Positions 34,243 to 43,573 of a DNA stretch of 64,000 bases are shown here, in pieces. The notes under the pieces are model-generated. The model searched no databases. It saw only the letters and a list, made by a program, of their open reading frames with translations, and was not told the origin of the DNA. The position numbers and the translations under genes were made by a program. This DNA is from Alkalinema sp. CACIAM 70d (GTDB taxonomy: Bacteria; Cyanobacteriota; Cyanobacteriia; Leptolyngbyales; Leptolyngbyaceae): positions 62,024-126,023 of the forward strand of contig MUGG01000169.1 of NCBI GenBank assembly GCA_002148405.1. Direction: 5' to 3'. Position 1 is the stretch's first letter; each line of letters opens with the position of its first letter.

Positions 34243-35472
34243 CTATTTGAGGATCTTAGACACAACGCCTGCACCTACGGTACGGCCACCCTCACGAATA
34301 GCAAAGCGCATCCCTTGCTCAATTGCGATCGGGTTGATCAGTTCCACGGTCATCTTGATCCGGTCACCGGGCATCACCATTTCCGCAGTAGTACCATCGT
34401 CAGCGGTGAACGCATTGATCGTACCGGTCACGTCGGTTGTCCGCACATAGAACTGAGGACGGTAACCAGGGAAGAACGGAGTGTGACGACCACCTTCTTC
34501 CTTCTTGAGGATGTAAACCTCAGATTCGAATTGAGTGTGAGGAGTGATAGAACCGGGCTTAGCCAAGACCATCCCACGCTCGATATCTTCTTTCTTGATA
34601 CCGCGCAGCAACAGACCTGCGTTGTCACCAGCCTGACCCTCTTCCAGTTGCTTCCGGAACATTTCAATCCCGGTCACAGTGGTCTTGCGAGTATCACGAA
34701 TCCCAACGATTTCGATTTCCTCAGAAACCTTGATCATGCCCCGCTCGATCCGACCAGTAGCCACAGTTCCCCGACCAGAGATGGAGAACACGTCTTCCAC
34801 AGCCATCAAGAAGGGCTTGTCCACTTCCCGCTCAGGGGTGGGAACGTAGTCATCCACGGAATCCATCAGATCGTAGATCTTATCCACCCACTCATTTTCG
34901 CCCCGTTGGGTTTTGGGGTTGGACTGCATTTGCTCCAGAGCCTTCAGAGCAGAACCTGCGGTGATAGGAATGTCGTCACCGGGGAAATCGTAGGAGCTGA
35001 GCAGTTCACGAACTTCCAGTTCCACCAATTCCAGCAATTCATCGTCATCGACCATGTCCTTCTTGTTGAGGAACACAACCAGACGAGGTACACCCACCTG
35101 ACGAGCCAACAAAATGTGCTCACGGGTTTGGGGCATAGGGCCATCTGCTGCGGAGCACACCAGAATTGCGCCGTCCATCTGAGCAGCACCCGTGATCATG
35201 TTCTTCACGTAGTCTGCGTGGCCGGGGCAATCCACGTGAGCGTAGTGACGAGTTGCAGTCTCATACTCCACGTGGGCGGTGTTGATGGTGATACCACGAG
35301 CCTTTTCTTCAGGGGCTGCGTCGATCTCATCGTACTTCTTAGCAGCAGCTTGACCCAGAGCAGCCAAGGTCGAGGTGATTGCTGCGGTCAGGGTGGTTTT
35401 ACCATGGTCAACGTGACCGATGGTACCAATGTTGACGTGGGGTTTAGTCCGTGTAAACTTTTCGCGTGCCAT
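34243..35472 (-). CDS. tuf: Elongation factor Tu
   Basis: EF-Tu carries aminoacyl-tRNA to the ribosome as a GTP complex. The 409-residue length is the cyanobacterial norm, about 15 longer than E. coli because of an insertion near 185-205. G motifs are GHVDHGKTT (19-27), DCPGHADYVKNMITGAAQMDGAILV and NKKDMVD, and the domain 3 end VGAGVVSKILK is intact. It follows fusA by 22 bases on the same strand, as in the canonical str operon. Confidence 0.99.
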   Translation of the reverse strand: MAREKFTRTKPHVNIGTIGHVDHGKTTLTAAITSTLAALGQAAAKKYDEIDAAPEEKARGITINTAHVEYETATRHYAHVDCPGHADYVKNMITGAAQMDGAILVCSAADGPMPQTREHILLARQVGVPRLVVFLNKKDMVDDDELLELVELEVRELLSSYDFPGDDIPITAGSALKALEQMQSNPKTQRGENEWVDKIYDLMDSVDDYVPTPEREVDKPFLMAVEDVFSISGRGTVATGRIERGMIKVSEEIEIVGIRDTRKTTVTGIEMFRKQLEEGQAGDNAGLLLRGIKKEDIERGMVLAKPGSITPHTQFESEVYILKKEEGGRHTPFFPGYRPQFYVRTTDVTGTINAFTADDGTTAEMVMPGDRIKMTVELINPIAIEQGMRFAIREGGRTVGAGVVSKILK

Positions 35473-35494
35473 TTTCTACAGTTCCTCTTGCAAA

Positions 35495-37618
35495 TTATGC
35501 GTTCCCTTTGTTCTTCGCAATGATGGCCTCAGCCACGTTCCGAGGCACTTCCTCGTAGTTGCTGAATTCCATTGTAAAGGTACCTCGACCTTGCGTCATA
35601 GACCGGATGTCTGTCGCATAACCAAACATCTCAGCCAATGGAACCTTAGTCACTACCTTCGCAGTGCCCCGTTCCACACCCTGGGCTTCAATTTGACCGC
35701 GACGGGAAATCAAGTTACCCATCACTGTACCCAGGTATTCTTCCGGTGCCTCGACCTCAACTTTCATTACAGGCTCGAGAAGAACCGGAGAAGCTTTCAT
35801 CACGGCTTCCTTGATTGCCATAGAACCAGCAATCTTGAAGGCCATTTCCGAAGAGTCCACATCGTGGTAAGACCCATCGACTAGGGTTGCCTTAACGTCG
35901 ATCAACGGATAGCCTGCCAAAATACCCGATTCGCAAGCTTCTTTCATCCCATTTTCCGCCGGCCCGACATATTCCTTAGGAACGGTACCACCGACAATCT
36001 TCGAGACAAATTCAAACCCGCAACCGACTTCACCAGGTTCCAGTTCGATTACGACGTGACCGTACTGCCCCTTACCACCAGACTGACGGACAAACTTACC
36101 CTCAGCACGAACTTGCTTGCGGATGGTTTCACGGTAAGCCACCTGAGGTGCCCCAACGTTTGCTTCCACTTTGAATTCCCGCATCATTCGGTCGACGAGA
36201 ATTTCGAGGTGTAGCTCACCCATCCCTGCAATCACGGTCTGATTCGTTTCAGAGTCAATACTGACGCGGAAAGTGGGGTCTTCTTCGGACAGGGCTTTCA
36301 GAGCTTTGGATAGCTTTTCCATGTCGCTCTTAGTCTTGGGTTCCACAGCTACTGAGATAACCGGCTCAGGAATAAACAAAGATTCCAGAACAATGCTATC
36401 GCCTTCAGGAGCCAAAGTGTCCCCAGTCAAGGTATCTGACAGGCCTGGAACGGCACCTAAGTCGCCAGCTCGCAGCTCGTCCACATCGATCCGCTCGTCG
36501 GCTTTCAAGACGATAAGACGAGAGACGCGCTCTTTCTTGCCTTTGCTGGTGTTGTAGATGTAGCTACCTTTGCTGAGTACACCAGAGTACACCCGCACAA
36601 AGGTTAAACGACCTACAAACTTATCCGTCATCACCTTAAAGGCCAGAGCTGCCAACGGTTGATCGTCACTAGCAGGACGCTCAGCCACAGTTCCGTCAGG
36701 CAGGGTTCCTTGGATAGCAGCCACGTCGATCGGGGCAGGCATGTAATCCACCACTGCATCCAGTAGCTGCTGCACACCCTTGTTCTTAAAGGCAGAACCG
36801 CAGAACATGGGCACCATGGAACCATCGAGCACGCCTTTACGAACAGCTGCTTGGATTTCTTCAACGGAGAACTCTTCACCCGCAAAGTATTTTTCCATCA
36901 GCTCTTCGCTCGTTTCAGCGACAGCTTCAATCAGCTGAACGCGAAACTCTTCAGCCCGATCCTTGAGGTCAGCAGGAACGTCGGTGACTTCAATTTCCTT
37001 GCCAAGATCGTCTTTGTGGATGTACGCCTTCATGCGCACCAAATCAACAATGCCTTTGAAATTATCTTCAGCACCGATCGGAATCTGCATGGGAATTGCA
37101 TTGGCTCCCAAGCGATCTTTAATCTGGCCGTAAACCTTGTAGAAGTCAGCCCCGGTTCGATCCATTTTATTGACGAATACAATCCGGGGAACGTTGTAAC
37201 GGTTGGCTTGCTTCCACACCGTTTCAGACTGGGGTTGTACACCGCCAACGGAGCAGAAAACCGCAATCACACCATCAAGAACCCGCATGGAACGTTCAAC
37301 TTCGATCGTGAAGTCTACGTGTCCAGGGGTATCGATAATGTTGATCTTGTGCTCTAGTGCGCCTTCAGCTGGCTTATTCGGCTGCTCTGGATCGCGACGA
37401 GTCCACTGGGTACTGATTGCAGCCGCAGTAATGGTAATACCGCGCTCTTTCTCCTGCTCCATCCAGTCAGTGGTGGCAGCACCATCGTGCACTTCGCCAA
37501 TCTTGTGAACCACACCGGAATAGAACAGAATCCGTTCCGTTGTGGTGGTCTTGCCCGCGTCAATATGGGCAGCAATTCCGATGTTTCGTACTCTCTCGAG
37601 CGGAACGGTACGAGCCAC
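35495..37618 (-). CDS. fusA: Elongation factor G
   Basis: EF-G drives translocation on the ribosome with GTP. The 707-residue protein has AHIDAGKTTTTERIL (G1), GITITAAA (G2), DTPGHVDFTIEVERSMRVLDG (G3), VNKMDRTGADF (G4), and GELHLEILVDRM in domain III. The domain V C-terminus (SRRGQIEAQG...FTMEFSNYEEVP) is intact. It is the single full-length EF-G of the window and lies in the str operon between rpsG and tuf. ATG start at 37618. Confidence 0.99.
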   Translation of the reverse strand: MARTVPLERVRNIGIAAHIDAGKTTTTERILFYSGVVHKIGEVHDGAATTDWMEQEKERGITITAAAISTQWTRRDPEQPNKPAEGALEHKINIIDTPGHVDFTIEVERSMRVLDGVIAVFCSVGGVQPQSETVWKQANRYNVPRIVFVNKMDRTGADFYKVYGQIKDRLGANAIPMQIPIGAEDNFKGIVDLVRMKAYIHKDDLGKEIEVTDVPADLKDRAEEFRVQLIEAVAETSEELMEKYFAGEEFSVEEIQAAVRKGVLDGSMVPMFCGSAFKNKGVQQLLDAVVDYMPAPIDVAAIQGTLPDGTVAERPASDDQPLAALAFKVMTDKFVGRLTFVRVYSGVLSKGSYIYNTSKGKKERVSRLIVLKADERIDVDELRAGDLGAVPGLSDTLTGDTLAPEGDSIVLESLFIPEPVISVAVEPKTKSDMEKLSKALKALSEEDPTFRVSIDSETNQTVIAGMGELHLEILVDRMMREFKVEANVGAPQVAYRETIRKQVRAEGKFVRQSGGKGQYGHVVIELEPGEVGCGFEFVSKIVGGTVPKEYVGPAENGMKEACESGILAGYPLIDVKATLVDGSYHDVDSSEMAFKIAGSMAIKEAVMKASPVLLEPVMKVEVEAPEEYLGTVMGNLISRRGQIEAQGVERGTAKVVTKVPLAEMFGYATDIRSMTQGRGTFTMEFSNYEEVPRNVAEAIIAKNKGNA

Positions 37619-37683
37619 GGTTACCTCCTCGATCGTTGGATAGGGATAACGTCATTAAAGACGCTGTAAAGATTCTATACGTT

Positions 37684-38154
37684 TTAATACCGATAATGTG
37701 CGAAGGCTTTGTTCGCTTCGGCCATCCGGTGAGTTTCTTCCCGTTTCCGGATTGCGCTACCCGTTTGGTTGGCAGCATCCATCAGCTCATTGGCAAATTT
37801 GCTCGCCATCGACTTGCCTGCCCGTTGTCGCGAAAACTGGATCAACCAACGCAACGCCAAGGCAATTCCCCGATCGGTACGCACTTCCATGGGCACTTGA
37901 TAGGTAGCACCACCCACCCGTCGAGCTTTGACTTCTACCAAAGGAGTCGCATTCTTGACTGCCTTCTCAAAAACTTCCATGGGGTCAGCCCCAGTGCGTT
38001 CCTTAATGATGTCGAAGGCCTGGTAGATAATGCGGTTTGCCAAAGACTTCTTACCGCTCCGCATAATGCGGCGAGAAGTCATGGTAACCAAGCGAGAATT
38101 ATAGACAGGATCAGGGGGAATCGGACGCTTTTTGATTTCCGTACGACGAGACAT
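37684..38154 (-). CDS. rpsG: 30S ribosomal protein S7
   Basis: The 156-residue S7 is a primary 16S rRNA 3'-domain binding protein that nucleates the 30S head. Motifs are MSRRTEIKKRPIPPDPVYNS at the start, LVTMTSRRIMRSGKKSLANRI, and the TYQVPMEVRTDRGIALALRW beta-ribbon region. The end MAEANKAFAHYRY is typical. It lies between rpsL and fusA on the minus strand with 65 bases to fusA. Confidence 0.99.
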   Translation of the reverse strand: MSRRTEIKKRPIPPDPVYNSRLVTMTSRRIMRSGKKSLANRIIYQAFDIIKERTGADPMEVFEKAVKNATPLVEVKARRVGGATYQVPMEVRTDRGIALALRWLIQFSRQRAGKSMASKFANELMDAANQTGSAIRKREETHRMAEANKAFAHYRY

Positions 38155-38354
38155 AAGAATCCTTCCAGAGTTGAGAAATACAGCCTAGAGACTGAATCGA
38201 TAAACCATCAGCCCAGACATAGAGAAAAGCCAGGTGTTCCCAACCCAAGGACGGCTTCGGAATCCAGCATCAATCCCTTCGTGAAACCAAAATCCTCTAG
38301 GGGCAACCTAGCGAACCAATCCCATCCAATTTGTGATTGGAACTAGTACAGTTC

Positions 38355-38400
38355 AAGAGAAGTGCCCGCAACTCATGGGAAACCCCCAGACACTTCTCTT
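38355..38400 (-). other. Hairpin between rpsL and rpsG
   Basis: AAGAGAAGTG (38355-38364) is the exact reverse complement of CACTTCTCTT (38391-38400), enclosing 26 nt. No T tract follows on the leftward strand, so it is a candidate mRNA processing or regulatory site inside the str operon. Confidence 0.55.
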
Positions 38401-38420
38401 ACCAATTTCAACAATGCAGC

Positions 38421-38804
38421 TTATTTAGCAGCAGCCTTAGGACGCTTTGCACCGTACTTGGAGCGACCCTGCTTGCGATCTTTCACACCAGCAGTATCCA
38501 AGGTGCCACGAATAATATGGTAGCGAACTCCAGGCAGATCTTTCACACGACCACCCCGAATCATGACGACTGAGTGTTCTTGGAGGTTGTGACCAATTCC
38601 TGGAATGTATGCGGTTACCTCAAAACCCGAGGTTAACCGAACACGCGCAACTTTCCGTAGAGCCGAGTTGGGCTTCTTAGGCGTTGTTGTGTAGACACGA
38701 GTACAAACACCACGACGTTGAGGACAAGCCTTGAGCGCCGGGGATTTAGTTTTCTTGCGAGCGCGATTACGCTCATCCCGAATGAGTTGCTGGATTGTGG
38801 GCAT
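38421..38804 (-). CDS. rpsL: 30S ribosomal protein S12
   Basis: S12 is the decoding-centre protein and the streptomycin target. From the ATG at 38804 it has 127 residues with MPTIQQLIRDERNRARKKTK, TTPKKPNSALRKVARVRL (the Lys43-region loop of E. coli), GHNLQEHSVVMIRGGRVKDLPGVRYHI split by numbering, and the basic tail KRPKAAAK. The upstream extension to 38861 is not supported. It is the first gene of the str operon. Its distance of about 265 bases to rpsG is unusually long and contains a hairpin. Confidence 0.98.
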   Translation of the reverse strand: MPTIQQLIRDERNRARKKTKSPALKACPQRRGVCTRVYTTTPKKPNSALRKVARVRLTSGFEVTAYIPGIGHNLQEHSVVMIRGGRVKDLPGVRYHIIRGTLDTAGVKDRKQGRSKYGAKRPKAAAK

Positions 38805-38947
38805 CTTATTGCCTGTAAATTTTTGCTTGTTCCAACTTTCAACAAATATTAAAGGTACCAAGGTTTGACGAACCCTGTCAAACTTTTCTTGATCATTTTT
38901 TCAAGGGAAAAGGTTAAGGGCGAACTTTTTAGGATCCGTATCTTTTT

Positions 38948-39283
38948 CTATGATAGTTGATCGGCTGCAAATGAGAATCCACAACCGCACACAGCCGTTG
39001 CGATCGGGTTACCAAAATGGAAATTCCCCCCCATTAAGTCTTCCACGTAGTCGATCGTCAGCGATTCCAGGTAAGACAATTGAGATGCTGCTACCACAAC
39101 GGTAATATCCGAACAGGGGAACTCGAGGTCATCGGCCCCTCGATCGTTACACCAAGCAAGACGATAGATCCAGCCATTACAGCCACCGGCCTCGGCAGTA
39201 ATACGCAGGTGGCTTGCAGTAGGGAATTGTCGTTGTCGAATGCGCTTGACTTCAGCCAACGCCGCTGCGCTCAAATGAATCAT
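38948..39283 (-). CDS. HesB/IscA-like iron-sulfur assembly protein
   Basis: A 111-residue A-type carrier. The three cysteines of the family are present: Cys35 in GGCNGW and Cys99/Cys101 in AVCGCGFSF, with NPIATAVCGCGFSF matching the C-terminal signature. Such proteins accept Fe or Fe-S clusters and pass them to apoproteins. It is not a canonical sufA/iscA neighbour; it lies just upstream of rpsL in the same direction, about 145 bases away, a conserved cyanobacterial arrangement as I know it. ATG start at 39283. Confidence 0.88.
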   Translation of the reverse strand: MIHLSAAALAEVKRIRQRQFPTASHLRITAEAGGCNGWIYRLAWCNDRGADDLEFPCSDITVVVAASQLSYLESLTIDYVEDLMGGNFHFGNPIATAVCGCGFSFAADQLS

Positions 39284-39611
39284 GGAATACCGATGGGAAT
39301 AAAGTCACTATTGCCATCCTAGTATGGAGCCATCATGCAGCACTACCCTCATTCAGCACGATACCCAAGGACGATCGACTGTTTGCAAGCTTAGGGTCTT
39401 CTCAGAGTCTTACCCAGCCACCAAGCTACAAGACTGTCAAGCGACTAAAACGCCAAGGAAGACATCCTGCAAGACTCTTCCCTGGCGTTAAATCCTTGAA
39501 ATTATTGTAGGCAAGCTACCAGCGATGGCTAGGTAATGATAGACCGCTGCTACGACTGCTACGATCGGTTAAAGGTTGAGATCGGCCAGTCTAGGGTAAG
39601 TGATTTAAGGA
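39284..39611. other. Intergenic region between the cupin and IscA-like genes
   Basis: It contains the cupin terminator (39445-39489) and about 150 bases of upstream sequence of the IscA-like gene. No further gene is supported. Confidence 0.5.
39445..39489 (-). terminator. Terminator downstream of the cupin gene
   Basis: AACGCCAAGGAAG (39449-39461) pairs with CTTCCCTGGCGTT (39476-39489, one bulge). Read leftward, the stem is followed by a short TTTT run. Confidence 0.65.
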
Positions 39612-40034
39612 TTAGCGATCGGGCGTAGCGCGCGCATAATCATCTTGAAACCGCACGATATCGTCTTCACCCAGGTATTCGCCATTTTGCACTTCGATCA
39701 AAACTAGGGAAATCACACCAGGATTTTCGAGGCGGTGGGGAGTACATTGGGGAACATAGGTGGATTGGTTGGAACTCAGGGTCAGTTCTTCTTCCCCACA
39801 GGTCACTTTCGCCGTTCCTGCAACGACGATCCAGTGCTCACTGCGGTGGTGATGCATTTGTAGGCTGAGACGGTGCCCTGGCTTGACTTCAATCCGCTTG
39901 ATTTTATAGCCACGACCTTCTTCCAGAATTGTGAACGATCCCCAGGGACGGAGTTCAGTCGCCGCAATGCCTTTTAGATTATTGGTAGACAGCGCCAGCG
40001 CGGGAACCTGAGTCATTTCTTGAGGTTGAGCCAC
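39612..40034 (-). CDS. ManC-type cupin, stand-alone phosphomannose isomerase domain
   Basis: A 140-residue cupin equivalent to the C-terminal isomerase half of bifunctional ManC/AlgA. The motif LRPWGSFTILEEGRGYKIKRIEV followed by PGHRLSLQMHHHRSEHWIVVAGTA carries the metal-binding His cluster and Glu, and VPQCTPHRLENPG gives the last His. It would interconvert mannose-6-phosphate and fructose-6-phosphate or act as a sugar-nucleotide pathway accessory; no mannose-1-phosphate guanylyltransferase is nearby. The start appears to be GTG at 40034, with AAGGAG about 9 bases upstream. Confidence 0.85.
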   Translation of the reverse strand: MAQPQEMTQVPALALSTNNLKGIAATELRPWGSFTILEEGRGYKIKRIEVKPGHRLSLQMHHHRSEHWIVVAGTAKVTCGEEELTLSSNQSTYVPQCTPHRLENPGVISLVLIEVQNGEYLGEDDIVRFQDDYARATPDR

Positions 40035-40598
40035 TATATTCCACTCCTTAGAATCAATAACTCGTAAAATTTGTAACTGTAAAAATTCAAACCTTGCTTC
40101 GTTTCCCAGGGGGCGTCACCGAGTTTTAGGTCATCGCATCAGTGACGAACTGAATCACCAAGGAAATGGTTGAGGTAGATCTGCATACAGGATGAAACTA
40201 ACCTGAGTGGGCACTGTTTCACGAATTTAGTATTACAGTCTAAAAACTTTTGCTCTCTCACCCTAACAAACGCATTTCTGCGCGACTAGGGGGAAGTGAG
40301 TAATTTCACTGAATTTCACCAACTCTTCACGGTGATAGGAAATCAGCTTCAAGGGGGCTTGATGGGATTAACTCAGTTGAGTGAGCTTGCCAATCGGTTT
40401 GAGTAGGAACTTTAAAATTGTTCATCCTGCCTGAAAGCACGCATGAACTCAGCTGCCCCTTAAACATCCCTCCATGAGTTTTCTCATATCCGCTACAGGA
40501 CAGAAATCATGGAGAACGCTGAACTATAGCCCCACCAGAGGTGCAATTTCGGTGCAGCATGAGTGCATCCACTAGAATTGCAATCACAAATCACTCGA
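40035..40598. other. Intergenic region between the NAGPA and cupin genes
   Basis: Over 560 bases with no supported gene. It must carry the cupin promoter on the minus strand. No strong hairpin or repeat was found. Confidence 0.4.
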
Positions 40599-42458
40599 TT
40601 AGGGTTGCAGAAACACCCCGATCGCTTCATGGACACGGGCGGAACTGCGGGGCGGACGATCGACAATTTGCCCACCTAGATATAGCGTTGTCGAACTCCC
40701 TCCATCCAGGTTCAGCGCATCCACAGCCCCTAACTGCTGCATAATGCTAGCCATTTCACCCAGGCTAGGCCCACTTCCCCCTTCGCGGTTATGGACAGAC
40801 ACAAGCAGAATTTTGCCATCGGGCAGCTGCCCGATGGCGCTGCGGGCGGCCCGTTCTTGGGCAAAGGCTAGACTGAATTGCTCAGCCGCCGCATCAAGAA
40901 CCACTTGACGATTTTTGACCAGCAGGGGGCCACCCCCCACAATATGGGGATAGGCTTCCAAACCGGGGATCGATTCCACCCGATCGAGTTGTACCGTCGT
41001 ACCGGGGGTGAACTGATTCGCAGCCGTCCGGTTCGATCGAAACACCAAGAGATAGGCCGTCCCTGTTGGAATCGATACCGTTTCTCCCGCCTTGCCAGCA
41101 GTTTTTTGTTCCGTTACCTGGTTATTTTGCACCGTGACAAGAATCTCGTTATCCGACAGGGTGGTGTAGGTACTGCCCCACTCCGCGTTATACCGGGCAA
41201 TTCCGGCTTGCACGTAGGCGCTGTTGAAATAGGTCAGGGGAAAGCGTTGCCCGTTGGCCAAAATAGCCGTTTCCTTGAGGCTGTAGCGATCGAAGCGAAA
41301 TTGGCCCTGCTCCGTCCAAGCGACTACGCCCCGATTGAGAATCGGCCCCGATCGCCACTGTCCGTTTAGGCGAATTGCACCCAACGGCAACTGATTAAGG
41401 CGATTGAAAAACCCACCATTGATGGCCCCACTCGCCTGGGACTGTTGCGCCGTTTGCAGCAGACTGGCCGTTCCGGCGATCGTTGGGAAATTCGGTAGAA
41501 CGGGCAAGAGCCGCACACCCGTCTGTTTTGGATCAATTTCCAACGCAACTACGGGAAAGCGAGTTGTCCCCAGCATCAACGCCTGTTGTCGCCAGCGTAA
41601 CCCCTTGCCCCAAGCAATATCCAGAGGTTGGAGGGGGAAGGCTCCAATATCGATGACTAAGCGATTGGGATTACTTAAAGTGAACAGGGAAGGACGTTGG
41701 GTAATGGGTACCCCGAGGCGCAGCGTTGTGCGATCGCCCGCTGTTTCAACTTTTAGAGACTTAATTGCGCCGGTAGTCGTAGGCTTAAACCGTTGAATTA
41801 ATGCGGCATCCGTTTTGGCGTCTAAGGTAATCAACAATTCCTGACTTTGGGCATCCACTTGATAGGGGGTTGGCCGATCGAGATCCACCACCACCCGATC
41901 GCCCCAGGGTTGCTTGCCTTGCCGTAGGTTAACCAGAGAGGCATTTGGGGTTTTCAGGTCGAGTACATCGCCTTTGGCTTGGACTTGCCAGCCCAGCCGA
42001 TTGGCCAAGGCAGTGATATCTAAGTAGCGAGTCGGGGGCGCTAAGCGAACAGTCAAGGGTTCTGGCGGTTGTTGAGGATTGGTAAACCAGTCGATCGGCT
42101 GCTGCGTGAAATTTTCAGTACTGAGGAGACGCAACCCGACCAGTTGCATTAAGGCAGCTTCGGATAGGGCAATGCGATTCTCGGTAGGTGTTTGCCATTG
42201 CCCCCAAGCGGCATTAAAGATGCGACCATTCAACAAAATTTGTCGGCCTTGCAGCCAGGGTTGGGCAGATGAAGGGAGCATAACAGGCCCATTAGGAGGT
42301 GGCACATTAGACGGTTGCCCCAAGCTGGGGGGTTTAGGGGGAACCGCACCCACGGGAGAGCCCCCAATGGGCAGACTGAGCCAACAGAGCAGAACGCTAT
42401 TCAATCCAGCCCAAGCTACTTGCTCGAAGCGATGTTTTTGCTTCGGGGTCCAACTCAT
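40599..42458 (-). CDS. Phosphodiester glycosidase (NAGPA) family protein with N-terminal AMIN-like region
   Basis: A 619-residue exported protein. A hydrophobic N-terminus (about 14-32) looks like a signal or anchor. Residues about 140-300 contain beta-rich repeats (TRYLDITALANRLGWQVQAKGDVLDLKTP and NRLVIDIGAFPL) resembling copper-amine-oxidase-N/AMIN cell-wall modules. The C-terminal half (about 320-615) is a NAGPA/DUF2233 domain, with SGAINGGFF, VGGGPLLVKNRQ, SAIGQLPDGKILLVSVHN and ALNLDGGSSTTLYLGG. NAGPA domains cleave sugar phosphodiesters; in bacteria they are linked to cell-wall glycans. The ATG at 42458 follows AAGGAG. The substrate is not known. Confidence 0.85.
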   Translation of the reverse strand: MSWTPKQKHRFEQVAWAGLNSVLLCWLSLPIGGSPVGAVPPKPPSLGQPSNVPPPNGPVMLPSSAQPWLQGRQILLNGRIFNAAWGQWQTPTENRIALSEAALMQLVGLRLLSTENFTQQPIDWFTNPQQPPEPLTVRLAPPTRYLDITALANRLGWQVQAKGDVLDLKTPNASLVNLRQGKQPWGDRVVVDLDRPTPYQVDAQSQELLITLDAKTDAALIQRFKPTTTGAIKSLKVETAGDRTTLRLGVPITQRPSLFTLSNPNRLVIDIGAFPLQPLDIAWGKGLRWRQQALMLGTTRFPVVALEIDPKQTGVRLLPVLPNFPTIAGTASLLQTAQQSQASGAINGGFFNRLNQLPLGAIRLNGQWRSGPILNRGVVAWTEQGQFRFDRYSLKETAILANGQRFPLTYFNSAYVQAGIARYNAEWGSTYTTLSDNEILVTVQNNQVTEQKTAGKAGETVSIPTGTAYLLVFRSNRTAANQFTPGTTVQLDRVESIPGLEAYPHIVGGGPLLVKNRQVVLDAAAEQFSLAFAQERAARSAIGQLPDGKILLVSVHNREGGSGPSLGEMASIMQQLGAVDALNLDGGSSTTLYLGGQIVDRPPRSSARVHEAIGVFLQP

Positions 42459-43573
42459 GGCCGTACTCCTTCCAAATTGCAGGCAATTTTCATGGGTTCA
42501 CCTTGATGGGGCAATGGCTTCTACCACCCATTACGGCAATTGTTATGCCGATCACGATGGGGAAATCTGTCTCGTTCCCTAGAAAGTCCCTTCAAGGCCC
42601 TTCAAAATTACACTGAAAAAAACATTGTGAAAAACTAAAAACGGATTCGATCGCAAATATTGCAAATGCTGAGAAAACAAACTGCTGGTAGGACAGGAAG
42701 AAAATGGTGTCGCAGGCCAGGAAATGATGACAATACGCCTAGGCTGAACTTCTATTAACTCGCTTCCATCAACTTAATATCTAGGAATATCTGGACTGAC
42801 CTATCTGGGCTTAGATTCTAGGGATATCAAAAATTCAGCTTTAAGCGCCAGTTTCCAGGGATTGTCAGAGGGTGATTTATTTTATAAAATGCTCTACTCT
42901 GACGCTTTAAGATGGGGACATTGGAATTCATATTCTTGGGTCTGAGATGGATTTCACCTCAACTTTCATCCAACACGCCCTAATTGCACTAGGCTGCGGG
43001 TTTAGGGGATGATGGAGTGGGCTAAAAAGCTAACTTTAGCCACTACTCTCTGTGTCTTGATTAGTTTTGGGTAGCCTAAATTTTAGGTGTTTCCAAAGTG
43101 ACCCCATTCAGGCATGGGAGCATCCTTGAGATTGAGAATTGGATGACGGCTTCAGGATGGTTCGATTCATAGCGGCTCAGTGCATAGCAACTCAGAAGAC
43201 CAAGGCGATTGCCCAAGGTTGAGTTGGAGGCTCTCTATGAAGGGTTTACCCCAAGACCAAACGCTTTAGTCGTTCGCCGCGCAACCATTTCAGAAGTTGC
43301 GCGTGATTGTCTTGGCCGCAAAATTGTCCTGAAGACCTTACAAGGCTGACGACCACTTGCCAAAATCCTCTCTCGCTAGCGGGTAGACTGTTCTTCTCAA
43401 AAGGAAGGACGGTTATCTACCGTGCAAGCAGATCCGTGGGAGCTGGCACCTTGAAATCGACACTTTTACAAGATCCCTGTCAACCTTTTATAGCCCTAGT
43501 TTCATTCAGAATTCAGCCTATTCTGGATTTCTTTTCTAGGAATATAAAAGTCTAATCCTTACTCTTCGGTGAA
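42459..43573. other. Long region upstream of glutamate synthase
   Basis: About 1.1 kb without a supported gene between divergent genes. A perfect 8-bp stem (CGCGCAAC at 43278-43285 with GTTGCGCG at 43296-43303) lies about 270 bases before gltB, without a T run. I looked for an NtcA site (GTA-N8-TAC) in the last 500 bases and did not find a clean one. A long leader or an unannotated RNA is possible. Confidence 0.5.

Noticed and set aside
34315..35523. A 402-residue plus-strand frame opposite tuf
   Set aside because: It is the antisense shadow of the highly biased tuf gene. EF-Tu on the minus strand explains the region completely.
43307..43555. An 82-residue frame upstream of gltB
   Set aside because: No ribosome-binding site, mixed composition, and no recognisable motif. 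Left as intergenic.
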